Positions 1 to 8,135 are shown, counted from the stretch's first letter. The stretch: 64,000 bases of DNA from Salsuginibacillus halophilus (GCF_003014715.1 NZ_PYAV01000004.1:1-64000); one strand, 5' to 3'. Numbers and translations: made by a program. The notes: generated from the sequence alone by a model not told the origin.

Positions 1-159
1 CATACGATGCGCCATACATTCGCGGCTCACTTAGCGGAAAAAGGGATGCCGTTGGTGCATATTCAAGACCTTCTAGGTCATGATACCATAGGAGTCACGA
101 AAGTTTATGCACGACTGTATGAAGAAGCAAGAAAAGCTAAGTATGATTATTACCTGTAA
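1..159 (+). CDS. Tyrosine recombinase/integrase, C-terminal end (5' cut by window edge)
   Basis: Only the last 52 codons are in the window. They read as the end of a phage-type or Xer-type tyrosine recombinase. The HTMRHTFAAHL stretch carries the box II R-H motif, DLLGHD is the typical LGH box, and VYARLY holds the presumed catalytic tyrosine. Such enzymes cut and rejoin DNA at specific sites, and Xer or phage identity cannot be settled from this fragment. The stop codon is followed by a hairpin terminator and then by a gene lacking its 5' end, so the integrase may mark a recombination boundary. The family call is strong; the exact role is unknown. Confidence 0.85.
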   Translation, partial: HTMRHTFAAHLAEKGMPLVHIQDLLGHDTIGVTKVYARLYEEARKAKYDYYL

Positions 160-220
160 TTTATAGAAAAAGTCGAAGTTGACATAACCTATATTAACCA
201 TGTAAAACATACATTTTTGA

Positions 221-262
221 AACGCTGAAACCATTGGTACACCAGGGATTCAGCGTTTTTAT
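221..262 (+). terminator. Rho-independent terminator after integrase
   Basis: The arms AACGCTGAA and TTCAGCGTT are separated by a loop of about 20 nt and followed by a T-rich run. It sits about 60 bp after the integrase stop. Confidence 0.6.
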
Positions 263-268
263 TTTGTC

Positions 269-1456
269 TTAAAACGTACGGAAACTTACATTAACGATGA
301 TGGTGACTCTGTAGACATCGATGATACCAACTACACTGCTGTTGACGATGCAGAAACATTCTTCAATAACAACAATTGGTTAATTGATGCTGGAGCAGAA
401 GTAGAATTTGAAACTAATGCAAATGACGAAATTTATGCAGTTACTCTTGTAGCTCTACCTGAAGACTCTACTGTAGATGGAGCTGACCTAAATAACGCTC
501 TTGACACTGATGGTCTAACTGTTGTTGGGCAAGGGTCTGGTGCCACAGTAGATACAACATCCCTTGATGTTCAAACTGATGGTATTACACTAAGTAATCT
601 AACAATTGAAGAAAATATTACAGCATCCAATGATCCTGATTACACATTAGAAGATGTTACTTTAGATAGTGGAGTTTCTGCTACGGCAGGATCAGGTTCA
701 ATCACACTTGTTGGTAACATTGATGCTGATGCTGGTGCATTTGATGATGAAGACATCGACACAAGTGATGCTACACTTGAAAATGATCTCGATAATGTAA
801 CTGCTGGTCTTACTAATGACGATATCACTATCACGGCAGATAGCGTGGATAGTGACTTAGAGATCTTATTCGATGATGATGAGCTAACTGCTGATTATCA
901 GAATGCTGTTACAGCAGTAGAACTTGATAATGATAATGGCACGGAGATTACAGTTTCAGAAGAAGACTACGACTTCAATGTTGACAGTGGAGATACGACA
1001 TTAACTATCGACGAAGGTGTAGTTGAAAACGCTGATGAGTACGATCTTACAATTGTTGCGGACAACTATGAGAACATCGAGGAAGATGACCTAGAAGTTG
1101 TTGAAGGAGCAGTTAACGCAAGTCAAACTACTGTGGAGTCATCATCACTAACTATTGATGTTGGTGATTCTGAAACATTTGTTATTACCGCTAAAGATAA
1201 ATATGGAAACCCAGTAGATATCAACAGTGGAGATATTTCCCTTCTACATGAAACTGGGGGTGCTGCAGTAGATACTGAGTATGATTGGATTGAAACTGTA
1301 AGTGTAGATGAGGTTCATGGTGATAGTAACCAAGTAGAAGTAACTATCGATGCTCACGCTACTAATACTGGTTCTGCTAATGATATTGTTATCGAAGTAG
1401 ATAGTGTTGGTGTGAAAGATGACTTTGAAATTACAGTTGAAGACTCAGCAGAATAA
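269..1456 (+). pseudogene. 5'-truncated secreted/S-layer-like surface protein
   Basis: One frame stays open from about 221 to the TAA at 1454-1456, but it has no ATG and no ribosome-binding site at its upstream end. The first GTG is internal at 845. Continuous acidic beta-protein sequence (for example ETYINDDGDSVDIDD) is readable from about 278, so the real N-terminus, signal peptide and promoter are missing. The C-terminal part resembles a bacterial Ig-like surface domain (SLTIDVGDSETFVITAKD, then KYGNPVDI). Codon choice is AT-rich and uniform, unlike the GC-rich gene that follows, which fits either a highly expressed S-layer gene or foreign DNA. The break lies just downstream of the integrase terminator. 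It is most likely a decayed remnant; a programmed or assembly join cannot be excluded. Confidence 0.6.
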
Positions 1457-1502
1457 CAGGGACGGTTCCGTTTAACCGAAACTGTAACATGATTGAAAGG
1501 AA

Positions 1503-1536
1503 GGGGCTATCGCTTAACGGCGGTAGCTCTTTCTTC
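1503..1536 (+). terminator. Probable terminator after truncated surface gene
   Basis: An imperfect stem pairs GGGCTATCGC with GGCGGTAGCTC and is followed by TTTCTT. Confidence 0.45.
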
Positions 1537-1621
1537 ATATAGGAACGGAAATACCCATTAATCAAAGTTTTAGATATCGGTGCCTTTTCCTCGGTGCAGT
1601 CAAGCGCTAAAGGGTTAGGAT

Positions 1622-1657
1622 GAGCCCTGCGGTTTCGACCGCGGGGCTTCTTTTTTT
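1622..1657 (+). terminator. Strong rho-independent terminator
   Basis: The arms GCCCTGCGG and CCGCGGGGC flank a TTTCGA loop and are followed by a T-rich tail (CTTC then seven T). It lies immediately before a GGGGTCAGACCCC repeat. Confidence 0.75.
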
Positions 1658-1728
1658 GGGGTCAGACCCCTGTCAAAAATGGTCATTGTGCCGCTTGTGT
1701 CTGCTCACTTTTGATCGGGGTCTGACCC
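1658..1728. repeat. REP-like element bounded by GGGGTCAGACCCC
   Basis: A 13-bp interrupted palindrome, GGGGTCAGACCCC, opens the element. It is followed by TGTCAAAAATGGTCATTG, a spacer with TCTGCTCACTTTTGATC, and a second partial palindrome GGGGTCTGACCC. The same unit recurs at 3457-3590, 26296 and 38285. It sits 32 bp upstream of the next gene's start. Confidence 0.7.
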
Positions 1729-1760
1729 TCCTATACATACATACAAAAGGAGGACGTAAG

Positions 1761-3434
1761 ATGAAGCGAATGGAATGGCTGAAGGCTTTATGGCAGGCGC
1801 TTGACGGTTCGGCGGAGGCGCCGCTGCCCCGGGTGAGGGCAGAAGGGGATCCGCTGGAGCAGCTGTCGGAGGCGTATGGTGCTTATCAGCGCGGGGCGTA
1901 TGATGATGCGGTGCGCCGGCTGAAGGCGTACCTTGATGAACATCCGAATGACCCGCACGGGCACATGTGTTTAGGGGTGGTGCTCGAAGCGCGGGAGAAA
2001 CCGGTCAGTGCGTTGTACTATATTGTGATGGCGTATCAGTACGTCGGGAATGCCGATATTGCCGGCCGGGCGATGGAGCGGGTGAAAAAGAAACTGTCGC
2101 GGAAAGAAGCGTTTAATCCGCGGGAGTTTTCCTTCTCTCTGACAGGCGGAAGCGAAAATGTCACTTTCACCTACGATATCCGCGATTTATCCGAACGGCG
2201 GCGGATGTATGAGTATGCCGGCGGGCTCCGGGCGGCGTTTCAGCTGCGGCGGGTGATTGATTTAAATCCGCGTGAAGGGATTCCGCTGAAAGTGATGCAC
2301 GACTACGGGGTGCCGGTCACGGCGTTTAACAATAACTTTGAAGACCGGGGGCGCTACGTTTATTTCATTTATTTTCATCTCGTCCGCAATGCGGCCTCGC
2401 AGCTGCCGCGGATGTATCAGCCGGCGGCGGATGTATGGGAGCACCATGCCGGTGATGCCTCGTCCCTGGCGTTTTATGACGTCCGTTTGGATGATGATGA
2501 TGAAGAGATCATCACCCGGCTGCGCCGCGTCACCCGCTTGAAAGCCCAGCCGGTGTTTGTCTCCTTTCGAACGGAGGAAAAAGACGATACCTCGTTGATC
2601 AAGCAGGCGGTGGCGGGCACCGGCTATACGGCAAAGCGGTTAACAAACAGCGGGGTGCAGATGTACTGGCTCATACCTCCCGGGCGGGACATGCCTGTAC
2701 ATGAGCTTCAGCGGGTGCGCCTGCCGGTTGGCCCGGAAGTGGAAGAGAACGGGGCATCGGTGTTTCAAGTGCCGCTGTCGTTATGTGTGGATCAAACGGT
2801 GACGCCGTACGCGTCGAAAATGGAACATCATTTTACGCGCACGCTGCTTGAGTATGTGAAAAGCGGGGAGACGAAGGCGCCGGAGGATTTGTATATGACG
2901 GAGGTGTACGGGCGGTTTCAGCCGCAGAACCGGTATGAGCAGCTGTTTCATGCGCCGGCGCCGCGGGCGGTGCCTCCGTTGACCGACGGCTGGCCGCCGC
3001 TGCCGTGGCTCGGGGATCCGTCCATTACGAAGGCACAGCTTTCGCCGGAGCCGGGGGAGACGCGGCCGGGGGGCAACCACCACCACGGGCCGAACACGCC
3101 GGCGTTTATTGCGGCGGAGGTGAAGCGGCTCGCGAAGGCGCTGCGGCTCATAGAGCAGGCCGGCTACGAGCCGGAGGCGTTTCCGGACGGCTATGTGGAA
3201 GGGTACCTGCTTGTGAATGATGACGACAGCTACCGGTTTGTCGTCGCCGAAGGACAGCATCGGATGGCGGCGCTTGCGGTGAAGAACTACAAAGAGGTGC
3301 GGGTGAAGTTTTCGCCGAGTGACTACCGGCCGAACATCATCCGCCGGCAGGATGTGAAAAAATGGCCGCTTGTGCAAAGCGGAATGTACAGCCGGAAAGC
3401 CGCCCTCAAAGTCTTCGACCGGTTTTTTGAATAG
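1761..3434 (+). CDS. TPR-like N-terminus with C-terminal ParB/sulfiredoxin-like domain, function unknown
   Basis: The 557-aa protein starts at ATG 1761, preceded by AAAGGAGG; the frame is open further upstream but crosses a terminator there. Residues about 25-115 form a helical TPR-like segment (AYGAYQRGAYDDAVRRLKAYL). The C-terminal 110 residues contain VVAEGQHRMAALA, matching the G-x-H-R box of ParB/Srx-fold proteins, followed by VKF and the partner-binding type tail of such proteins. The middle (about 130-430) is not recognised. No signal peptide or membrane span is visible, so it is probably cytoplasmic. Genes with a ParB-like box and TPR are seen in polysaccharide and mobile regions, but no substrate can be inferred here. 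It stands alone, between two REP-like repeat clusters, with GC-rich codon use. The domain call is moderate; the function is unknown. Confidence 0.7.
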   Translation: MKRMEWLKALWQALDGSAEAPLPRVRAEGDPLEQLSEAYGAYQRGAYDDAVRRLKAYLDEHPNDPHGHMCLGVVLEAREKPVSALYYIVMAYQYVGNADIAGRAMERVKKKLSRKEAFNPREFSFSLTGGSENVTFTYDIRDLSERRRMYEYAGGLRAAFQLRRVIDLNPREGIPLKVMHDYGVPVTAFNNNFEDRGRYVYFIYFHLVRNAASQLPRMYQPAADVWEHHAGDASSLAFYDVRLDDDDEEIITRLRRVTRLKAQPVFVSFRTEEKDDTSLIKQAVAGTGYTAKRLTNSGVQMYWLIPPGRDMPVHELQRVRLPVGPEVEENGASVFQVPLSLCVDQTVTPYASKMEHHFTRTLLEYVKSGETKAPEDLYMTEVYGRFQPQNRYEQLFHAPAPRAVPPLTDGWPPLPWLGDPSITKAQLSPEPGETRPGGNHHHGPNTPAFIAAEVKRLAKALRLIEQAGYEPEAFPDGYVEGYLLVNDDDSYRFVVAEGQHRMAALAVKNYKEVRVKFSPSDYRPNIIRRQDVKKWPLVQSGMYSRKAALKVFDRFFE

Positions 3435-3456
3435 GGGAATAATAATCGGTCAATAG

Positions 3457-3686
3457 GGGGTCAGACCCCTGCCAAAAACGATCATTGTTTCTGCGTGCTT
3501 CTGCCCACTTCTGATCGGGGTCAGACCCCTGCCAAAAAACGATCATTGTTTCTGCGTGCTTCTGATTACTTCTGATCGGGGCCAGACCCCTTAGACCCCT
3601 TGGTAGTCCCTTGGTTAACGAAGTCAATATATTGTTTGCCGGCAGGGTCCTCGAAATACTTACTTCTAAGTAGAGGGTCAGACCCC
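3457..3686. repeat. Cluster of GGGGTCAGACCCC REP-like units
   Basis: Palindromic cores occur at 3457-3469, 3517-3529, 3578-3590 (GGGGCCAGACCCC) and 3674-3686. The first three are spaced about 60 bp apart, with near-identical spacers containing CAAAAAACGATCATTGTTTC and TTCTGATC. The cluster ends about 300 bp upstream of the Y1 transposase remnant, which suggests that transposase family once mobilised them. Confidence 0.75.
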
Positions 3687-3795
3687 TATCATTCGATAAA
3701 TCGTAACTGAGCCAGTCCAGACACGGGCTGGCTTTTTAGGTGGCATTAAAAATTGATAAGGTGCACCGCTTCGCAGTTACTAGTTGTAGCGCAGC

Positions 3796-3900
3796 GTTCG
3801 TTCCGATCCTTCCACCGTGCGTTGCGGATGCCGTCCCGTGCGTTTGTCAGCATCTGTTGTTCGTTCCGGTCTGGCTGCTGTTATTTTCTCTAAAAAATGG
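3796..3900 (+). repeat. Class A 21-bp array (4 units plus terminal motif)
   Basis: Four contiguous 21-bp units begin at 3796, 3817, 3838 and 3859, with heads GTTCGTTCC, GTGCGTTGC, GTGCGTTTG and GTTCGTTCC and 12-bp tails that differ. They are closed by a fifth 21-mer starting GTTATTTTCTCTAAAA at 3880. The array lies in the gap between the ParB-like gene and the transposase remnant. Confidence 0.85.
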
Positions 3901-3999
3901 AAGTTAACCTCACGCAGTATGGCCAATTACACCCGGAAAATTTTAGTTGACACTTGCTGATGGGTGGCGTAATATAAGTTTAACCTTACGAAAGGAGCG

Positions 4000-4560
4000 G
4001 TGCTTATTTCGCGAAAACCACGTATTTGGTTTCCGGGTGCTACTTACCATATCATCAGCCGCGGCAACCGGCGCGCCCCCATTTTTTACGATGAAGCGGA
4101 CCGGCGCACGTACCTTGCGCTGCTTGAAGAAACCCGCACATTTTACCCGTTCACGCTCCACGCGTACTGCCTCATGACGAACCACATCCACCTTCTTTTA
4201 TAAACGAGCAACATTCCGACATCACAGGTAATGAAAACGTTGCACAATAGCTTTGCCCGTGCCTTCAATAAGCGCCACCGCTTATCCGGCCATTTGTTTC
4301 AAGGCCGCTACTGGGACAGCTTGATCGAATCCCGTGAAGATTTCATTTATGTCAGCCGCTACATTCACCTCAACCCGGTTGAAGCGCGGATGGTGCAGCA
4401 CCCCGCCGCCTTTGAATGGAGCAGTTATGCCGCTTTTGTTTCCACAAAAACCAACCCGCACATCACCACAATCCGGACGTTTTCCTACTTTCCCGCTCCG
4501 CCTGCAGCACACTACCAAGCCTTTGTCGAAACAGACGCAGTACCAACGGATATGATATAA
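4000..4560 (+). pseudogene. Y1 (IS200-like / RAYT-type) transposase with an in-frame stop
   Basis: The frame starts at GTG 4000, after AAAGGAG, and reads PGATYHIISRGNRR, the usual beginning of REP-associated tyrosine transposases. HIHLLL at 4180-4200 is the metal-binding HUH motif. TAA at 4201-4203 then interrupts it. The same frame continues directly as TSNIPTSQV, MKTLHNSFARAFNKRH and SGHLFQGRYWDSLIE to 4560, and FIYVSRYIHLNPVEA holds the expected catalytic tyrosine. A single C-to-T change at 4201 (CAA to TAA) would explain the break. RAYTs cut single-stranded DNA at REP hairpins. GGGGTCAGACCCC repeats and a class A array lie just upstream. The family call is firm; the gene is very likely inactive unless the stop is read through. 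Confidence 0.85.
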
Positions 4561-4585
4561 TTAATGAAAGCAACAGGTGATGCTT

Positions 4586-5683
4586 ATGGAGCATAAACCC
4601 CGGCCGGACGCCTTGAAGCGGCTGCCGCTGAATCGTTTAATGGACTTAAAGATTGATTATGCTTTTAAACAGCTTTTTGGGACGGAAACCAATCAAGATC
4701 TGCTCGTCGTATTCTTAAATGCCATCCTGCAGCGGACCGAGCGGCCGTGGATCGAAAGCATTGCCCTGCAGAACACGGAAATCGGCGGTGAATATGATAA
4801 TGATAAGCAGTCACGGCTGGATATCCTTGCCCAAACCGAGACCGGCACCCTGATTAACATCGAAATTCAGTTCACGAATAAATACGATATGATCCATCGT
4901 TCGCTCTTTTACTGGGCGAATCTATACCGGAGACAGATGAAAGCGGGTACCACGTACCGGGAGCTTTATCCGGTGATCACGATTAACATCTTAAACTTCA
5001 ATACGTTTCACAACAGCGCCCGGTATCATGCGGCGTACCGGCTGCACGAAGAAGATGAACAAACCTTATTAACCGATGCATTAGAAATGCACTTTTTTGA
5101 AATGCCGAAGCTGATCAATGCCTGGCGGAAGAATGAACTCAATCCGTGGGATGACCGGCTGGCCCGCTGGCTTCTGCTTCTGGGCATTGTCGATGACCGG
5201 AAAAATAACGTGTACGAAGACATTTACAAAGAACTGGAGGAGATCGCGATGAAAGATGAAAAACTCCAACAGGCGTTCAGGAGCTGGACCCAGTTAAGCC
5301 AGACGCCGGATGAATGGCTGGCGTACGAAAGTCGTTTGAAGCAGGTGCTCGATGAAGAAGCCGCTAAGCGTGAAACGGAACTGGCGATCCAGGAAAGTCG
5401 TGAAGAAGGCCGTGAAGAGGGCCGTGAAGAAGGCCGTGAAGAAGGTCGTGAAGAGGGCGTGGAAATTGGTGAAGCCAAAGGACAGCATAAGCAGGATGTT
5501 TATGTGACCGCCCGTCTTCTGAATGACAAATTCCCGGAAGGCTTCCCGACCGTAGCTGGTGCACAGGAGTATCTTCAAGGGGTCACGTCGCCGGAGACGC
5601 TGGATGAACTACGTAAAATCGTTGTACGTGTAAACAGTTGGGCCGAAGCCGAGGATAAAATCAGAGAAGCCCTTGATGACTAG
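4586..5683 (+). CDS. Rpn/PD-(D/E)XK family nuclease (transposase-like)
   Basis: The 365-aa protein is counted from ATG 4586, which has AGGTGA upstream; GTG 4577 and ATG 4580 are alternatives. The N-terminal half is a PD-(D/E)XK nuclease of the Rpn/PDDEXK_2 type. DLKIDYAFKQLFG opens the fold, LDIL (D about 79) and IEIQ (E about 93, Q about 95) form the catalytic D and E-x-Q pair, and the HRSLFYWANLY helix follows. Rpn proteins promote recombination and DNA cleavage and are reported as toxic anti-phage proteins. The C-terminal third is helical and contains a low-complexity run of five to six REEG repeats (about 5398-5460). An internal AGGAG plus ATG at 5249 could start a C-terminal product. The same C-terminal segment is repeated twice immediately downstream. 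No frameshift is seen. Confidence 0.9.
   Translation: MEHKPRPDALKRLPLNRLMDLKIDYAFKQLFGTETNQDLLVVFLNAILQRTERPWIESIALQNTEIGGEYDNDKQSRLDILAQTETGTLINIEIQFTNKYDMIHRSLFYWANLYRRQMKAGTTYRELYPVITINILNFNTFHNSARYHAAYRLHEEDEQTLLTDALEMHFFEMPKLINAWRKNELNPWDDRLARWLLLLGIVDDRKNNVYEDIYKELEEIAMKDEKLQQAFRSWTQLSQTPDEWLAYESRLKQVLDEEAAKRETELAIQESREEGREEGREEGREEGREEGVEIGEAKGQHKQDVYVTARLLNDKFPEGFPTVAGAQEYLQGVTSPETLDELRKIVVRVNSWAEAEDKIREALDD
5249..5683 (+). CDS. Putative intragenic C-terminal product of the Rpn gene
   Basis: Inside the nuclease gene, GGAGGAG lies six bases before ATG 5249, which is in frame and gives 144 residues starting MKDEKLQQAF. The two downstream duplicates keep exactly this site and ATG as their own apparent starts. 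In E. coli, Rpn genes are known to encode an intragenic small C-terminal protein that restrains the full-length nuclease; a parallel here is inference. No promoter internal to the gene was identified. Confidence 0.4.
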   Translation: MKDEKLQQAFRSWTQLSQTPDEWLAYESRLKQVLDEEAAKRETELAIQESREEGREEGREEGREEGREEGVEIGEAKGQHKQDVYVTARLLNDKFPEGFPTVAGAQEYLQGVTSPETLDELRKIVVRVNSWAEAEDKIREALDD

Positions 5684-5740
5684 GGGATGCTTGGAAGCGT
5701 TGTGAACACAGGTGTTACCGAAGAGCTGGAGGAGATCGCG

Positions 5741-6103
5741 ATGAAAGACGAAAAACTCCAACAGGCGTTTCAGAGCTGGACTCAGTTAAGCCAGACGCCG
5801 GATGAATGGCTGGCGTACGAAAGTCGTTTGAAGCAGGTGCTCGATGAAGAAGCCGCTAAGCGTGAAACGGAGCTGGCGATTGAGGAGAGTTATGAAAGGG
5901 GACAGCATAAGCAGGATGTTTATGTGACCGCCCGCCTTCTACATGACAAATTCCCGGAAGGCTTCCCGACCGAAGCTGATGCACAGGAGTATCTTCAAGG
6001 AGTTACATCGCCGGAGACGCTGGATGAACTACGTAAAATCGTTGTACGTGTAAACAGTTGGGCCGAAGCCGAGGATAAAATCAGAGAAGCCCTTGATGAT
6101 TAG
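5741..6103 (+). CDS. Free-standing Rpn C-terminal-domain protein, copy 2
   Basis: The product is 120 aa from ATG 5741 (MKDEKLQQAFQSW), with CTGGAGGAG six bases upstream. The frame is also open back to 5687, but that start has no ribosome-binding site. The sequence is nearly identical to the last part of the upstream nuclease, lacks the nuclease fold entirely, and has YERG in place of the REEG expansion. It contains only helical sequence (SQTPDEWLAYESRLKQVLD, then a KFPEGFPT and SPETLDELRKIVVRV segment). It could be an inhibitor or partner of the full-length protein, or simply debris of tandem duplication. The intact Shine-Dalgarno site and stop codon argue that it can be made. Confidence 0.6.
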   Translation: MKDEKLQQAFQSWTQLSQTPDEWLAYESRLKQVLDEEAAKRETELAIEESYERGQHKQDVYVTARLLHDKFPEGFPTEADAQEYLQGVTSPETLDELRKIVVRVNSWAEAEDKIREALDD

Positions 6104-6160
6104 GTGAAGCTTGGAAGCGTTGTGCATGCAGGTGTTACCGAAGAACTGGAGGAGATCGCG

Positions 6161-6520
6161 ATGAAAGATGAAAAACTCCAACAGGCGTTTCGGAGCTGGA
6201 CACAGCTAAGCCAGACGCCGGATGAATGGCTGGCGTACGAAAGTCGTTTGAAGCAGGTGCTCGATGAAGAAGCCGCTAAGCGTGAAACGGAGCTGGCGAT
6301 TGAGGAGAGTTATGAAAGGGGACAGCATAAGCAGGATGTTTATGTGACCGCCCGTCTTCTGAATGACAAATTCCCGGAAGGCTTCCCGACCGTAGCTGGT
6401 GCACAAGAGTATCTTCAAGGGGTTACGTCGTCGGAGACGCTGGATGAACTCCGCAAAATCGTTGTGCGCGTGAACACCTGGGCAGAGGCTAAGCAGACGC
6501 TTGAAAGTAAGAGCTTGTAA
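6161..6520 (+). CDS. Free-standing Rpn C-terminal-domain protein, copy 3
   Basis: The product is 119 aa from ATG 6161, again with GGAGGAG six bases upstream. It matches copy 2 closely except at the C-terminus, where VRVNTWAEAKQTLESKSL replaces the VRVNSWAEAEDKIREALDD ending shared by the first two copies. That divergent end probably represents the original 3' end of an older copy. There is no nuclease motif. It lies about 100 bp before the YifB gene and on the same strand, so it may share a transcript with the nuclease. Its function is inferred only from its parent; it could be an antagonist of the nuclease. Confidence 0.6.
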   Translation: MKDEKLQQAFRSWTQLSQTPDEWLAYESRLKQVLDEEAAKRETELAIEESYERGQHKQDVYVTARLLNDKFPEGFPTVAGAQEYLQGVTSSETLDELRKIVVRVNTWAEAKQTLESKSL

Positions 6521-6624
6521 GGTATAACTTCCCCGATTCCACGTATCCCGCACGAACCACGTATGCAGCAAATCTTTACTTACTCCATATCCCCATTCAC
6601 AAACCCCCATAAGGAGGTCTATCT

Positions 6625-8118
6625 ATGACCACAACAAACAGCATCGGCCTGCAAGGTTTAGATGGCTATCTCGTCGAGGCCGAAGTGCATCAACTCCCCG
6701 GGCCGCCGTCGGTGCAGGTGATCGGTCTGCCGGATGCAGCGGTGAAAGAATCGCGCGAGCGCGTCGTTTCCGCCCTGCACAGCGCCGGCATCGATCTCCC
6801 CGAGAAAAAAATCATCATTCACCTCGCCCCGGCCGATCAAAAAAAGAACGGTCCTGCATTTGACCTTGCCATTGCCATCGCCCTCATGCGCACCCTCGGT
6901 CAGCTTGAAGCCCCGATTCCGCCCCGCACCGCGTTTCTCGGTGCCTTGTCATTAAGCGGTGATATCCGTCCGGTGACAGGAACCCTGCCTGCCGTGCTTG
7001 CCGCCAAAAATCAAGGCATCGACACGCTCTACCTGCCGGCGGGCGCTTCGCTTCCGCTCGACCGGATCGAAGGGATCAAGCTCCGCTTTGTCTCCCATCT
7101 CAATGATGTGTGCGCCGATTTAACCGGTACTATGCCGCTTGCCTCGCTTTCAGAACCTGCTGCCCCTGAAGCAGCCTGTGAGCCAGAAGCGCTCCGCACA
7201 GATTTTTCCGCGATTTACGGGCAGGTGGAGGCAAAGCGTGCCCTTGAAATTGCCGCTGCCGGCGGCCACCACCTGCTTTTCTCCGGCCCGCCGGGATGCG
7301 GCAAGAGCCTGCTCGCTGAAAGTTTTCCCACCCTGCTGCCACCGCTTGCAAAAGATGCCCAGCTTGAGGTGATGAGCTTATACGAACTCGCCGGCACCGC
7401 ACCGCCTGATCTTCCGCATCCTCCTTTTCGCAGCCCGCACCATACCGCGTCTGCCGTCAGCTTAACCGGTGGCGGCGCATCACCAAAACCGGGAGAAATC
7501 TCCCTCGCGCACCACGGTGTCTTATTTCTTGATGAAATGGCTGAATTTCCGAAGAAAACGCTCGATATGCTCCGGCAGCCGCTTGAAGCCGGTGTCATTG
7601 CGATCAGCCGCGTCCAAGCTGCCGTTACATACCCGGCCCGCTTTCAACTGCTCGGTGCCATCAACCCGTGCCCGTGCGGCTATCTCGGTGCGCGCCACCA
7701 TTACTGCACATGCACCCCGAAACAGCGAAACGCTTATCAGCTCCGGCTCTCCGGCCCGGTACGTGACCGGTTTGACTTAACGCTGCAGTTGAAGCAGGCC
7801 GCACTCGCCACCGAGCCGCCGGCAGAGTCGTCCGCATCCGTCCGCGCCCGGGTGATTGCCGCCCGCGACCTGCAGTATAAGCGTTACGGAAGTCTCCAGC
7901 TGAACGCCCACGCGCCGCTTGAGACATTGCAGCCCGGCGGAGTCAAAAACACGCCGGCTATTTTCAACCGCGAGCAGCTGAGCAATCGAACGCAAGTAAA
8001 AATTCTCCGCATCGCCCGCACAATCGCCGACCTTACCGGCAGCGAACAAATCACCGACACCGCGCTCAACGAAGCCCTGCACTTTTCCGAGGCAGGCTCA
8101 GCACTTCAATTACCATGA
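6625..8118 (+). CDS. YifB/ComM family Mg-chelatase-like AAA+ ATPase
   Basis: The 497-aa protein starts at ATG 6625 after AAGGAGG. The N-terminal ChlI-like domain (SIGLQGLDGYLVEAEVH, GLPDAAVKESRERV, HLAPADQKKNGPAFDL) is followed by the AAA+ core, with Walker A GPPGCGKS near residue 222 and Walker B VLFLDEMAEF. The NPCPCGYLG and YCTCTPKQ cysteine motif is typical of the YifB/ComM group, and a C-terminal lid carries RTIADLTGSEQI. ComM orthologues act as hexameric helicases that help integrate donor DNA during natural transformation. The length is normal, with no missing motif. A terminator follows directly, so it is monocistronic or the end of the Rpn transcript. Identification as a family member is secure; the transformation role is by homology. 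Confidence 0.95.
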   Translation: MTTTNSIGLQGLDGYLVEAEVHQLPGPPSVQVIGLPDAAVKESRERVVSALHSAGIDLPEKKIIIHLAPADQKKNGPAFDLAIAIALMRTLGQLEAPIPPRTAFLGALSLSGDIRPVTGTLPAVLAAKNQGIDTLYLPAGASLPLDRIEGIKLRFVSHLNDVCADLTGTMPLASLSEPAAPEAACEPEALRTDFSAIYGQVEAKRALEIAAAGGHHLLFSGPPGCGKSLLAESFPTLLPPLAKDAQLEVMSLYELAGTAPPDLPHPPFRSPHHTASAVSLTGGGASPKPGEISLAHHGVLFLDEMAEFPKKTLDMLRQPLEAGVIAISRVQAAVTYPARFQLLGAINPCPCGYLGARHHYCTCTPKQRNAYQLRLSGPVRDRFDLTLQLKQAALATEPPAESSASVRARVIAARDLQYKRYGSLQLNAHAPLETLQPGGVKNTPAIFNREQLSNRTQVKILRIARTIADLTGSEQITDTALNEALHFSEAGSALQLP

Positions 8119-8135
8119 AGAAAATATTTCAAAAT

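Larger units (their letters stand above)
5231..6520 (+). repeat. Three tandem copies of the Rpn 3' segment
   Basis: The segment beginning GAACTGGAGGAGATCGCG is present three times: inside the nuclease gene (from 5231), from about 5724, and from about 6141. Copies 2 and 3 form 417-bp units carrying a shared leader, CTTGGAAGCGTTGTG, not found in copy 1. Copies are near-identical at the DNA level, so the duplication is recent. Copies 2 and 3 lack the REEG expansion, and copy 3 has a different 3' end. Confidence 0.85.

Noticed and set aside
845-1456. Complete gene starting at GTG 845
   Set aside because: The same frame carries continuous protein-like sequence upstream to about 278 and there is no ribosome-binding site at 845, so this is an internal codon of a truncated gene.
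2781-3377. Minus-strand Arg/His-rich ORF of 198 codons
   Set aside because: It is antisense to the GC-rich 3' half of the ParB-like gene. The composition is typical of a shadow frame and there is no ribosome-binding site.
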